From: Prunella strophiata
Lineage: Eukaryota; Chordata; Aves; Passeriformes; Prunellidae
Reading direction: 5' to 3'
Assembly (NCBI GenBank): GCA_036583965.1
Contig: JAZBQD010000030.1
Span: 57,599,551-57,663,550 of the forward strand
DNA length: 64,000 nucleotides
Position 1 is the stretch's first letter. Each line of letters begins with the position of its first letter. The notes beneath the pieces are model-generated. The model ran no database searches, had not been told where the DNA came from, and saw only the letters and a program-made list of their open reading frames with translations. The translations under genes were made by a program, and so were the position numbers. Shown piece after piece: positions 26,079 to 38,600 of this stretch.

Positions 26079-27292
26079 CAAGTTGCATGGTTTCCCAAGG
26101 GCAAATATGCCTGACCAACCCTTCTAGAGTGGAGTGAATACATAAGTGTATAAGGGAAGAGCTACATATCATCTGTCTGTAAGGTCTTTGACAGGGTTTT
26201 CTGCAACATCTAAACTGGAGAGAGAGGAAATTTATGGATAGACAGTTTGGTGTGTGAAGAATTGGTTGGAAGGTTGCATCCAGAATGTAGTGGTTAATGG
26301 CTCAATGTCCTGATAGACATCAATGATGAGTTTTGTTCCATGGGGTCTGCACTGGGACTAGTACTGTTTGATTTCTTCATCAAGGACATTGACAGTGGGA
26401 TTGAGTGCACTCCCAGAAAGTTTCCTGATGACACCAACCTGTGGTGTACAGATGACACACCTGAAGGACAGACTGCCATCCAGAGGGGCCTGGAAAAAAT
26501 CAAGCAATGGGCCCATGTGAAACCCATGAGGTTCAACAAGACCAAGTGTAAGGTGCTGCACCTGGATTGGAGCAATCCCAGGCATCCCCCACACAGGCTG
26601 GGGGATGGACAGATAGAGAACAGCCCTGCTGAGGACTTGGGGGTGCTGCTAGACATGACCTGGCACTGTGAGCTTGCAACCTGGAAAGACAAGCATGTCC
26701 TGGGCTACATCCAAAGATGTGTGGCCAGAAGGGCCAGGGATGGGATTTTGCCCCTCTGCTCCTCTCTGGTGAGACCCCACCTGTAGTGCTGCATCCAACT
26801 TTGGGACCCTCAACAGGAAGAAAATTGACCTATTAGAGCAAGTCTAGTGGAGAACCACCAAGATGATCAGAAGGCTGGAGCAACTCTCCTATGAAGGCAG
26901 GCTGAGACAATTGGGTTTGTTCAACCTGGAGAAGAGAAGGCTCAGGGGAGAACTCTTTGAGGCCTTTCAGTACTTCCAGAGGGCTTATAAGAAAGATGGG
27001 GAACAGACTTTTTAGTAGTGCCTGTTTCAGAAGGACAAAGAGTAATTGTTTTAAACCAGAAGATGTTAAATTAAGCCTGGATATGAGGAACAAATTTTTT
27101 ACAACGAAGGTGATGAAATGCTGGAATAGGTTGGACAGAAAGGTGGTGGATGCCTCATCCCTGGAAATATTCAAGGTCAGTCTGGGTGGGAATCTAAGTA
27201 ATATGATCTAGTTGAAGATATCCCTGCTTATTGCAGGGGGTTGGAATAGATGGCCTTTTAAGGTCCCTTCCAACCCAAAATATTCTATGATT
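26079..27292 (+). mobile_element. CR1 LINE, 5'-truncated, reverse transcriptase to 3' end
   Basis: A decayed chicken-repeat-1 retrotransposon on the plus strand. It begins inside the reverse transcriptase, near the segment encoding HGFxKGK and CLTNL, and runs to the 3' terminus, where GGTCCCTTCCAACCC is followed by ATTCTATGATT. An uninterrupted frame at 26340-26786 (148 codons) carries the RT catalytic region as FPDDTNL in place of the usual FADDTKL, followed by downstream RT/thumb-region residues such as FNKTKCKVLHL and GVLLD. A stop replaces a glutamate codon near 26784, and further frame breaks follow. CR1 normally moves by target-primed reverse transcription and leaves 5'-truncated copies. 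The lost 5' half and mutated catalytic motif mean this copy is dead. Confidence 0.93.
26340..26786 (+). pseudogene. CR1 ORF2 reverse-transcriptase fragment
   Basis: The longest surviving frame of the CR1 copy above. About 148 codons cover the RT catalytic motif (FPDDTN near residue 28) through the region ending SLVRPHL, where the frame is broken by TAG. The FADD to FPDD change removes the normal context of the metal-binding aspartates, although the two D remain. It is a transposon relic, not a host gene. Confidence 0.88.
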
Positions 27293-29922
27293 ATTTAGAA
27301 AAAAACTCCAAATACTATTTATAGCTGGCATTTGATGATTAATAGGCTGTTAGATGGTTCCTCCATTACACAGAGAAGGCACACTTGAAGACTGTAGCAG
27401 CCTCAGGTCCTTGAGTTCAATCCCTTCCTTTTTAAATGATGAGGTTTTTTCTACCATCCTTAAATTTGATTTTACATAAGTAAGTTTCCAACAAAACTGT
27501 TTCAGACTAAGTTAGGTGAAATCCCTAAGCTTTTCAACACAGACCCCAGATGTTGAAACCTATTAGAACTCTGTTCCATTACCACCTTTGCATTTCACTT
27601 GTCTAGAAGGCTGCTAGAAAATTTAATTATATTTTTAACACTGTTTTCTTCTTCATATGAACAGTCTGGTTTTAGCTATTGGAAAGGATTTCTGTAATCT
27701 AGAAATTCTTCTATGATTGTAAAAATAAAAAATCTTCTATGATTGTAAAAAAAAAAAAAGATATTTTTCTGATGTCTTTCTATGTCCTTCTAGCTACCAT
27801 CTGCTTGTGTATTGTTTTATTTCCAAAACAAATGATAAACAGATGATATTGTTCCTTCTGCAGTGTTTATTTACATAGGTGGGGCTTGCATTATAAAACT
27901 AAATGCTGTAAGCATCCTGTAATGCACACACAGCTTTGTGGTTGCTGCCAAGTCTGTGATTCTTCCAAAGAAATTTAACTTAAAAAAAATTAAAATAATT
28001 AACAGATAATTTTAAATACCATGTTTCCTAAATGCTTTAATGTTTCGCAGCAGGTCTCAGCACTATAAAAGAGTGTACAAATTTGTTTTCACACACAAAT
28101 ATGTATGATCAGATATGGATGTTAGGAGGACCACAAAGACACATTTAATACTTATTTATGGTATGGTGTCTGAAATTATACTGATGTATAGCTACTTCAC
28201 ACTTAGATTCCAACCTAGCTATGCAAAAATCTGTCATCTGCATGAGCGATTTCCCTACATCTTTGGATACATATGGACATGACTTATCTTACTTATCTGA
28301 CTTCAAAAACTGGTTAGTAAAGGGCAAACATGTCCAAAACAGTGGATAGAACTTTGGGTCTAGAATTTCAGTCTCCATTAATGAAATGCAAGGAAAGGAA
28401 ACAGATAGCCAGTAAAACTGAGACTTCTTATTTTCTTCTTTCTGTCCCTGAAAATAACACAGCTGTGAAATTGTGTGTACAAATTCATTTTATAGATCTA
28501 GATACTATGTGGACCGTGTCATGCAGAGCTGCAGCAAAGTATTTTATAGCATAGAATTCATCATATTATAAAGCAAACAGTGTATTTATACAAAATGTCC
28601 AAAGGTATGTACACTTGGACTGGGAAACTTTGTACTGGATTGCTCTGATCATTAGTGTAAACAAATAACCTTTTTGGAGGGAAATTCATATTTGTTGAAG
28701 AAAGGAGCAGTGTTAGCATACGAGGAATTTCTGCGCTACTGGAATATTAATGGTGGGACTTTTTTTCTACACTGGGCTATACAGAGATACAGTGCAATTA
28801 AAACTACAACACTGAATAACATGATTACAAAATTTGACATATATCAAATACATGTATTATCTTGGTTCTTTTTAGGATAAAAAATATTTTTTATTCTATT
28901 TGTTCCCAAATTTTAAAGACTGCTTAAATTGAACCCTTGCAAAAGTACTTGTATCAACTCCAGTTCTCTTCCAACTTTTGTAATTCCCCGCCCTTACTTT
29001 TAATACTTCCAAACATTTGCAATTGTTTACCTCTGTTGACTTTCAAATAATCACAATGTACCTTTTTGCACATTTCATATAAACACTTCTCAGTTTTTTA
29101 TCTGCTTATTTACAGTCTGCCCATAATATTGCAAATTGTGGGCTTACAGTCTGTTCACATTTCAAAGTGCAATTTCAGCTCCATCATTATACAGTTCAGT
29201 CTCAAATTACCAATTCCTTATGTTTCACTATCAACAAGTGATTGAAAAACAATCAATCCAATTCCATAAACAATATAACATTTTCCACATCTCCTTTACA
29301 TCTGCACACACACAAACACACATATTGTTTATGACAATAACTTTGGTCTATTTCTTCCAGAAGCTAACAAGAAAATTTTATAAACTTGATAATTGTGATA
29401 AAAATTATTCCCATTGCCACAGCACTCCATCTGATATGGACCATCAAGTCCATAGCATGATAGCATGGCCACCAATTTAACCTTCAAGGTCCTCTAGAGT
29501 AATGGGATGCTTTGGTGCTCAGTTATTTTCTCAAATATACAGTAGTGTAATGCAGTTGTAAAATGTCTGATCTTTAGTATTCCATTCTGAAAACATTATC
29601 TAAGCTGTATATTAACATTTTTACTAAATAATCATGTGATACCTAGTTAAATAATTGCTTCACTCTGCTACATATCTGCTATCTAACCATAATACCTGGG
29701 ACTGCTAACCCGCAACCATGAAAATCAATTGAGCAGTAACAGTAACCAGCCTTATCTTTTTACTACCAGATCTGCATATTCACCCTTATCTTGTCACACA
29801 AATGATAGAGAAGGTTTGAAGCAAGTTGTATTTTTTTATTAATGTTATTATTATTTTGTTTTACTTTTTTTATTTTCCTGAATATAATGGACAGTGTATT
29901 TCTTAGTCCTTCATTTTCTGCA
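27293..29922. other. Non-coding interval between CR1 copies
   Basis: No gene recognised. At about 27703-27747 a segment containing TTCTATGATTGTAAAAA occurs twice in tandem. A 114-codon plus frame at 29136-29480 opens with TTG rather than ATG, includes a CACACA run and matches nothing known to me, so it is not called. Confidence 0.6.
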
Positions 29923-30628
29923 GAGAAGGACCTGGGATTCCTGGTGGAACTCAAGTTGACCATAACTCAGCAATGCACCCTTGTAGCCAAGAGTCCCAAT
30001 GGTATCCTGGGCTGTATTAGGAAGAGCATTGCCAGTAGATCAAGGGAGGTGATCCTGCTCCTCTGCTCAGACCTTGTGAGGCCTCGTCTGGAGTGCTGTG
30101 TCCAGATCTGGGATCCCCAATTCAAGAAAAAAAGAAAAAGGAACTACTGGAGATGGTCCAAAGGGAGGCCACAAAGATGTTTAATGGGCTGCAGCATGTC
30201 TCTAATGAGAAGAGGCTAAATGAGCAGAGCAGGATTAGCCTGAAGAAGAGAAGTCTGAGAGGGAATCTTATCAATGCAAGCAAAAATATTAAGGAGGATC
30301 AAGAGGATGGGGCCAGGTTTATTTTCAAAGATTCTCAATGAATGACAGGAGAAGGGCAAACAGGATCAATTGGAAACACAGGAAGTTACATTTGAATTTG
30401 GGGGAAAAAAAAATTACTGTGAGGGTGACAGAGCACTCAAACATGGTGCCCAGGGCAGACCATCCTTGTCCAGATGATATTTAAAACCTGCTTGGATGTG
30501 ATCCTGTGAAACTTGCTCTAGGGTGGACCTGCTTTAGCAGGAGGATTGGACTAGATGGTCTGTTCCAGAGGTCTCTTCCAATCAGTCTGTGAGTCTGTGA
30601 TTCTGTTATTTCTGTGATTCTGCGAGTC
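29923..30628 (+). mobile_element. CR1 LINE, 5'-truncated 3' portion
   Basis: The plus-strand copy starts at the ORF2 segment encoding EKDLGFLV and continues through SIASRSREVILLLCSDLVRPRLECC and WDPQ, all typical of the CR1 RT C-terminal region. It reaches the 3' terminus, where GGTCTCTTCCAATCAG is followed by a CTGTGATTC satellite at about 30584-30628. Frameshifts break the reading frame after about 30120. The terminal satellite differs from that of the copy at 26079-27292 (CTGTGATTC against ATTCTATGATT), which indicates another CR1 subfamily. Dead copy. Confidence 0.9.
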
Positions 30629-31789
30629 ATGTGAAGCACAACAACACACTGTTAAGAAGTTATTGCCCCTGACATGGCCTATTTTCAGAAACAAATTAAG
30701 TGAATATAGCTTATGACTTCTATTAAGCCTGTCAATAGTTAAAGTTTAAGCATCAAAATGAAAGACACTTGTAAAATACTGATTGTAGCAGAATCAATGG
30801 CAATAACCTCATTGACATAAGGGATGTCAGGTTTTCAACCACTATGACATGCAAAATGGCTTTCATTAAAACTACCATAATTATAAAGCTGTTGATGATG
30901 CCAAGTCTTAAATTCTTTATTCAGTTGGGCTGAAATCTGAAGTAATGGCCTAATAAGACTAAGTACTTAAGAATCTTGACTCACAATAAAAATAAAAATA
31001 TAATAACAAATAATATATTGCATTTAGAGCTATACTTTCAGATTTTAGCTACAGGCTACTGTAAGAGTAATGAGAGCTACAAGCAGTAATGTCCCTATTT
31101 CTTGTTAGAATGGTGAAGATACAGATGAACAAGTATCCATAGACTGCTTAAATGATCAGTTTTCCAACCAGCAGACATTCCCTAAGCATGTGTCCTCATT
31201 CCAGTGTGCAGACTGTGGGAGCAGACCCTGGAGGGCATTTCAAAAATCAAACAGGCTCCATGGAATGGCTGATATAACTGTACAGAAAGCAGCAGGTGAT
31301 CTATGATTTGGAATAAGTCCAACATTTCTTATTCATGGGACAGTGGAACTCAGGAACATAGCAATTAATAATTTCTACCTGGAAGGATATCTGAACTTCA
31401 TGAAAACAAAACATTATTTTATTCTGGTTTTGGATCATGCCTCTGAGGTTATCTATCAGCTGAGCAGTTGTTTCTTTAGTTTTGATTTCATTTCTGCCCT
31501 AACAAATGCAGAAAACATTTCAGGTATGAGTTATAGCAATTCATACTCAGGAATGAAAAGCTCTAGCTATGCTTAGCTGAAGTTTCTGATGTTTGCACTT
31601 CTTTATAAGGACCTAGTGCAGCAGCCCATGGTAGTGTGGTCTCCAGCATACATGTTCCTTCTTATACTGCAGACTGTGTAGGTCTGGTCGTGAGGAGTAG
31701 TCAGTTCTCAGGTTTTCTTTGGACCTTCACATTCCTCTTTAAAAGTCACCTCTATGGTAATGCATTATAAAAAACCCACATTCTGATAG
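30629..31789. other. Non-coding interval
   Basis: No gene or mobile element recognised. A 77-codon plus frame at 31343-31576 has no recognisable domain. Confidence 0.6.
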
Positions 31790-32240
31790 TGGCTATAGAA
31801 GGCCAGTAGGTTGGTCAGGCAGGACTTGACCTAGGTGAAGCTCTGCTGGCTGTCCTGAGTCACCTCCCTGTCCTCCTGTGCCTTAGCAAAGCTTCTAAAA
31901 GGATCTGTTCCATGGCCTACCCAGGCACAGAGGTGAAGCTGACAGATTAGTAGTTCCCAGGATTCTCCTTTTTACCTTTTTTAAAGACAAATGCAATGTT
32001 TCTCTTTCTTCCAGTCACCTGGGGCTTCACCTGACCTCCATGACTTTCCAAAATCATGGAGAGTGCCTTGACAACTACATCAGCTAATTTCCTCATAACT
32101 CTGGTCACATCTCATCTGGAGCTACAGACTTATGTACATCAGCTGGCCATGAATCTGATCTTTGCTTTGAGTGGGAGGGACTTTGCTCCCCTGCTGTTCA
32201 TCCACTCAAGCTGAGGGAAGAAAGGGGAAGGTCCAGGGAC
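31790..32240 (-). mobile_element. CR1 LINE internal fragment, reverse-transcriptase region
   Basis: Read on the minus strand, this is an internal piece of CR1 ORF2. It contains the conserved stretch for KGKKENPGNY followed by SFTSVPG and AMEQILLEAL, then the approach to the LTNL segment near 31800-31830. Upstream on the minus strand, 32100-32235 corresponds to the ORF2 part between endonuclease and RT. Stops and frameshifts interrupt it. It lacks both the 5' region and the 3' terminus, which is unusual for a simple CR1 insertion (normally truncated only at the 5' end). Later deletion or the neighbouring LTR sequence probably removed the rest. Confidence 0.8.
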
Positions 32241-32244
32241 TTTC

Positions 32245-32525
32245 ACAGTGATGATGTTTGTACTCCCAAGTATCTGTTACGTATGATGAAGCCTTGTTTT
32301 CCTGGAGATCACGAATTCCCTGCCCATGGGGAAGAGGAACAAGGAATGAATTCTTTTTTCTTCTTTTGTTGTGTCTGTGGCTTTATTTAATCTATTAAAC
32401 TGTTTTTATCTCAACTCAAGAGATTTCTTGTGTTTCCTCTTCTGATTCCTTCCCCCAAGTCCCCAGAGGGGAAGTCAGCAAGTGGTGCTGTGGGGCTGAG
32501 CATCTGGCTAGAGTTAGACAAAAAC
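32245..32525 (+). mobile_element. LTR fragment, 3' portion, avian ERVL-like
   Basis: The plus-strand remnant resembles the 3' half of a common avian LTR. It has a segment TTTTCCTGGAGAT and a CTGCCCATGGGGAAG region, then a CTATTAAACTG poly(A)-signal-like box at 32393-32403. Next come a TCTCAACTCAAGAGATTTC stretch, a C-rich CTTCCCCCAAG segment and the terminal GGCTAGAGTTAGAC. The 5' part of the LTR is missing where it meets the minus-strand CR1 piece, and no target duplication is visible. The assignment rests on remembered LTR patterns, so the family name is left open. Confidence 0.65.
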
Positions 32526-32838
32526 TGTCTACAAATTTTGCACATAATGTGTATGTGCTAAAATATCCGATTATTCTTGCTCTTTTTTTGATCCTTATAT
32601 GATATAATGCCTTTAAAATTTAGTGTCTATAGAGCAAGGGAGTTTTGTGAATGGGTCAGTAAGTATAGTATCGTTCTGGTGCCAAGTAATACCCTCTACC
32701 ACAAGAACAGATTCAGCAGAGTCCCTTGTGAAATTACGAGTACTTGGCGAAATTCAAATTCTTCCCATCTGTCACATACATGTCTCTCTCATACAAATAA
32801 CAGTATGTGTGTGTGAGTATGTTTGTGTAAGCGAAAAT

Positions 32839-32872
<34 letters not shown>

Positions 32873-33154
32873 CCACAGGCATGCAGACAAATCAGTCTCA
32901 ATACAGCTGATACTTGTTGCAAAAATAGTGATAATAGGTGATCATAATAATCTCATAGGAAGTCAAGATGTTATCACTCCTAAAACTCTTTGGAAAGTCT
33001 TTAACCAAAGACTTAATTCTCAGAGTTCATTCTGGTATTTCTCAAGCAGAACTTCAGTCTGCATTCAAATGTGTTTATATATATGTATATACTTCACTTC
33101 TGCAAGTGAGACAAGATGCATTTCACTGATAGAGATACATTTCATTTCCTTCTC
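32526..33154. other. Non-coding interval with inverted TG/CA microsatellites
   Basis: A TG-rich stretch at 32803-32827 is followed, after a short spacer, by an (AC)n array at 32841-32872. No gene. Short frames here run through the dinucleotide repeat and encode only His/Thr alternations. Confidence 0.7.
32841..32872. repeat. (AC)n microsatellite with upstream (TG) tract
   Basis: About fifteen AC units with one ACAT interruption. The preceding TG tract at 32803-32827 is partly complementary to it, so the pair could fold into an imperfect hairpin with a spacer of about 13 bases. Confidence 0.9.
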
Positions 33155-34095
33155 CAAGTGACTAAGGGGCCAACAAGCACAGGTGCTGTACTGGACCTGA
33201 ACAAGAAGGGACTACAGGGGAATGTGAAGCTCAAGGGCAGCCTTGGCTGCAGTGACCATGAGTGGAGCTGAGAGATGGTGGAGTCTGAGATCCTTAGGAT
33301 GGAGAGGAGGGCACACTGTAATCTCCCTACCTTGGATTTCAGGAAAGCAGACTTTGGTCTCTTCAGCTCTCTGCTTGGCAGAGTACTGTATGATAAAACT
33401 GCAAAGGGAATAGGAGCCCAAGAAAGCTGTGAGAACCTCAAGGGGTTTGGTAAGGCCAAGTGCAAGGTCCTGCCCCTGGGTCAGGGAAATCCCAACCACA
33501 TATAAGAGCTGGGCAGAGAATGGAGTGAGAGAGAAGTCCTGAGGAGAAGGACTTGGGGGTGTTGGTGACAGAGGATTTTGACACAATCTGTGAATGTGGA
33601 CTCACAGCCCAGAAAGACAACCATGTCCTCAGCTGCATCAAAAGGACCATGGCCAGGAGGACAAGGGAGGTGATTTTCTCCTGTTTATTGGGACTCTACC
33701 TAGGTATTGCATCCAGCTCTGAGGTCCCAATTACAAGAAGCACATGGATCTTCTAGAGCAAGTCCAGAAAAAGGCCAAGAAGGAGATCAGAGGCCTGGAG
33801 CACCTCACCTGTGAAGATAAACTGAGAGAGCTTCTATTGTTCAGCCTGGAGAAGAAAAGGCTCTGAGCAGACATTATAGCAACCTTTTAATTCCTAAAGG
33901 GGGCTAGAAGCAAGCTAGAGAGGAACTTTTTATGAGAGCATGTAGTGAAGCTATGGGTGTTTTACCCCTGGAAGCACTGGACAGGGCTTTGAGCAACCTG
34001 GTCCAGTGAAAAATGTCCCTGCCATGACAAGGGTGTTGGAACTAGAAGATCTTTAGGGTCATTTCCAACCCAAACTATTCTATGGTTCTATGATA
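33155..34095 (+). mobile_element. CR1 LINE with internal deletion
   Basis: The plus-strand CR1 copy is in two blocks. Block one, 33155-33429, matches the ORF2 endonuclease region, including the segment for GSLGCSDHE with the conserved aspartate-histidine pair, and ends at the segment for GIGAQES. Block two, 33430-34095, jumps to the RT C-terminal region (NLKGFGKAKCKVLPLGQ) and runs to the 3' end with TTTCCAACCCAAAC and TTCTATGGTTCTATGAT. The whole RT core between the blocks is missing. The frame at 33275-33505 stays open across the junction. Later stops and shifts disable the rest, so this copy is non-autonomous. Confidence 0.88.
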
Positions 34096-35460
34096 TTTCT
34101 TGATATAGAACTAGCCTTCCATTAGATTGAAATCACTATACTCTCAGTCATCAAGAAATTACAAATATGAGCATTTCTAGTGATAAGAAACTTATTATTT
34201 GGCTTACATAATTTTCTTAAAATTATTTTTCTTTTTTTCAAAAAGCCACCCTGTCATATCCCATCACACATATCTGTCCAGTGGTAGAAAAGCCTTGCAG
34301 AGGCTCCTAGTCACAATCTAATGCAAACGTCATTAAAACTATAAAGTAGAATGCAACATACCAGAAATAATTCCATCCCTAAAGCTATAGCTATCATTTA
34401 ATGTAGCATATGGCTAACAGAATTGGAGTAAAATGCTAGTTTTCCCTCTGTTGACTTTTGCAGAATAACAGAGATTGCAATGACCTATATTTAGAGAACA
34501 CAAGGAGTCAAAGTCGTTGGTAGTGTTTGTCTGCTTGTATGAATCAAAATAAAACCAGAGCTAAAGTGATATGGGAAAATGGGTAGAGGAAGAAAAACAA
34601 GTGGTTTTCAGTTTTTCAAATCTGCATTTTAAATAACTAATGTTATCATCAGTATATGATAAATTTAATCTGTCTAGATTACAAAAAATATTTTTTTAAA
34701 TAAGAAGAATGACAATAAAATTGGGTAGTTCTCTTCTGAAGTGCATTATATAGATAATTCTTTGGTTCTATTGCCCTCCTGCTATTTGAGATTTCACTTC
34801 AGGTTTTTCAATCAAAGATGTGCATTGATTGCAAGCTAAATTTACTTTAACATTATGCCTTTCATCTGATTTTATGATAAGTATCGATTTTTATTTAACA
34901 TCTACTGTTTGGTTTCAATAAAACTAATAATGAATGTTGTTGATGGATGTTATTTATATTAGACCTGATTTTTATAGCTTGGAGTCTTTGTTGAAGACAT
35001 GTGCTATGTTAATAAAAATTCTGAGTTGTTCATCCAGTTCAGGTTGTCAGGTATGGAAATGTTCCTGTTGTTGCCAAAGCAACTTTAAGATTACAGCTTT
35101 ACACTGGAGGGTGCAGGTATTTCAGAAAGAATGTGTCTGTTTATCTGCTGTTTGACTTTTTAAAGTGGCATAATAATCCTTTGCATTTTATTTATTTATT
35201 TATTATTTTCTTTTGCTACAGCATAAGACTGCAAAGTCATAGGCATCCTATTGGGCAGGTAGATCATATGGATTTGTGCAGCTCCCTTCAGGGGTGTTCT
35301 CACTTTACAAATGTCACTGCATCTATGTTGTGCCATAAGAGTTGCACATACCCACATTGTCTAGCTGCTCAATGCCTTTCAGCCTGAATTGTGGCTATCC
35401 AGATGCTAGGAGGAAAATCTGAGGTAAGCAGACACCTGAGGTAAGGTAACACCTCCTGTA

Positions 35461-35609
35461 TGTGGTTTTTGTTTTGGTTTTTTGTTTGTTTGTTTTTGTT
35501 TTGTGTTGGTTTTTTGTTTTGTTTTTGTTTGGTTTTTGTTTTTGTTTTTGTTTTGGTTTGGTTTTTGTTTGTTTTTGTTTGTCTGTTTGGTATTTTTTTT
35601 TTTTTTTTT
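35461..35609. repeat. T/G-rich low-complexity tract (TTTTG)n
   Basis: About 150 bases consist almost only of T and G in GTTTT/GTTTTT units, ending in a run of T at about 35592-35609. Frames through it give Phe/Val/Cys/Leu or Lys/Gln/Thr low-complexity peptides that are not genes. Its composition mirrors the A/C tract at 24296-24440 on the opposite strand. Confidence 0.9.
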
Positions 35610-38600
35610 CCCTCAGACGCACAGATGATCTAGAAAACTTTTACTCTGTCTTCCCTTCTGTGGCATCTCATGACTGGAGCCCAACACAGTAAAGAACCAG
35701 GGATCATCCACAGAAGAGAAAGTTCTAACAGTTTTTGCTCCAGGACAGAGAGATAATCCTTTACAATCATGCTGCTCACAAAGGAAATTTAAGGAATAGC
35801 ATCTCAAGACATCTCTTGGGTTTGTATTTTCTCAAACCCTAGTGATAAGGTGTCATGACTATATGATTTGACCAAGCAGAATTTCTATCTATTCTATCCT
35901 ATTAAAATCATGTTACAAAAACATTCTGTAACACTGCTCTCAGGTTTCTTTGTCCAGAAGGCCCACATAAATTCATGAGATTCTAAATCATGCTTTCAGT
36001 ACTCTAGTGTGAATCACAAAAAATTTCACTGAAATGTCAGTCCAATTACAAATAACACACACTGTAAAGGCAAGTACTGCTCATAAAACAAATTTTGCAA
36101 AAAAAAAAATCTTAAATCTTTTTTATCTGTTGTGAACAAATATATAAGATATGCAGTTTCAGTGTTCACATATATTATACATAAATTATTATTAGGTAAT
36201 CATTTGTTTGAACTATGATTATGCACTGGTTATAAATCAGAAGGTAGTATTTTCCTGTCCTAATATAAGAACACAATTTATTAGACCAGATACCAGAGAA
36301 TGGCAGCATCTGAACATATGAATTTTCAGGTAAAAGCCACTAACAAAAAATTACTGTTAATTTCAGATTTTACAAAAATTGCCATTTTTAAGCTAAAGCC
36401 TTGGAAAAAAATGACCCAAAAATAAGAATAAAATCAATTTTGTTGAAAAAAAGTTTGTAAAAAAGTCACCATAAGCTACATTTAAATATTTGGTTGACTA
36501 TAAATATTTGTAAAATTATCCCATTAATCTACTGCTGATTGTACAAATCTGTAACCTTTATAAAACTGTATTGCCAACAAAGTGCATGTTACTTTAGGAA
36601 AAAAAGACACTCCAATAAATTCTATCTGATGATATGAGTTTCTTTGAAGGATAAAGCTGAGTTTGACATATCAAACTAATGGGGAGAAAAAAATATATAT
36701 ACCTTCTTTTTCTTTATTTATTTTTCCTTTCATTTTTTTTCCTTTAAGATGATTGACCTAATAGTCACTATTTTCATTTTTTTATTCATCTTGGAGGACT
36801 GTTCTTTATTTTGAAGTCTTTCTCTGTTTAGAATACAGAGTCCTAGAGGTCACTTAAGAAGAAAGAATCTTTGAATATCCACTATTCACAGACAAGCAAA
36901 GATTAGAACTGTCATTTCTAGAAGTACATATTGACAGAACACTGCTATTTTTTAGTCTAATTTTGTTTTGAGAAACTGTTTAATACAGCACTGTCTATCA
37001 AGTGGATATAGAGGGCCTAAATATGAAAGATAATTTGAAAGCACTTGATGTCAGTGTTATGTCAATTACCAATTACAGCATATTGAAAGCATTCTAAATA
37101 GCATATGTTCACATTTTTTTCAACAAAGATACTGCAAACAGAGATATGTATCTGCTGAATTGTTTTTACCTGCATTTCCTTAGAATACAAGTTCATGTAA
37201 TGATATTCCTTTTTGTATTTACATGTGCTTGTCTGTCCCAGTATATATCATTTCTGAAAAATGTTTTTGAGCTCACTGGCAGATTTAAATCAATAAAGAA
37301 AAAAAAAACCACATAAATATAATGAAGTTTTGTGAAAACAAGCAGTGGAGTAAGGAAAAGAAGATCATGAGTTCTACAGCTTTCTATTAAACCACAGAGA
37401 CCATATATTTATAAATGGTATAGTGCTCTAGTAAATGGTATATGCTCTAGTCACTCAATAGAGCAACACTCACTGCTTACAGGTCACAAATCTGAAAAAA
37501 AAACCAACACTTCATTTGTACTATGCCCACAAAGCAATCTTTTTATAATTTTTGTGATCATTGTTCTATGAGGAACACTATATTTGTGTAGTATTACAAA
37601 ATTATTATTGTGTAGTATTATGTTATTATATATTATGTTATTATATATTTGTGCAATACTCTTGTGACTGTAGTCTGTTAAATGCTTCATTCTCAGTTTT
37701 ACAACAAAAGAAATATATGTGAAGTGAAAGTGTGCATAAATGAGAATAATTTATACAGACATGTAGCTGGATGCATGCAGATGTCAAGACAAAACTTGAA
37801 GATGATTTTTTTATGACTTCCAAACTGGATTCCAGGATTTCTCTATTACTTTAGTGTCACATATAAGTGTGATAGCTTTATAATTTTTTTTTATAATCGT
37901 AATATTTATACATGGAAAAAAATTATTCCAGAAAAGAGCAAGTTTACCAAATACTGATCTGCACAATTTCCTTCATATTTTTCTTGGTTTTTTTTCTTTT
38001 TACTTATTTTTTCTGCCACAAAGTCATGATCTGATTGTACAATGTTTGTAAGCTCATAAACCAAACATGAAACCACTTGAAACATTATATCCAATGCAAT
38101 AGTCTTATGTCAGATTAAAAAAAAGCCACCAAAAAACCCTCAAAAAACATCTTTGAATTAGGCAAATTAAAAGTTTATAACTCTTTCAATAGACTCTTCA
38201 CTTGGCCTTGAGTAGCAGTTCAACCTAATAAAAGATATGTGATATTACAAGGGAATTTAATCTGATTATTTTTCAGCATTGAAACTATTCTGGAAAAAAT
38301 TAACTGAGTAGTAGAAGTTTCACTTCAGATCAAACCAGGGAAAACATGAAATCTCCTTCTCTGCAGGAAAGAAAAAATGCAGAAGGGATATTTATAAGAT
38401 TTTGGATGTCCTAATCCTAATCCTATATAAATAGATTCAGGGACATGGAGATATATGTATTCACACACATAAATTGAAAAGATCTCGAACAGCCAGCAAA
38501 TGAATGAGTGTTCAATATTATTAGTGAGTTATCATTATTCTAGATAAAATTCTACAAAATACTCAAAAAAGAAATGTTCTCAAGTGAGGTGTTTACATTT

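Noticed and set aside
29136..29480. 114-codon plus-strand frame
   Set aside because: Opens with TTG, includes a CA repeat and has no recognisable motif.
35395..35692. Lys/Gln/Thr-rich and Phe/Cys-rich frames on opposite strands
   Set aside because: Both are translations of a T/G low-complexity tract.
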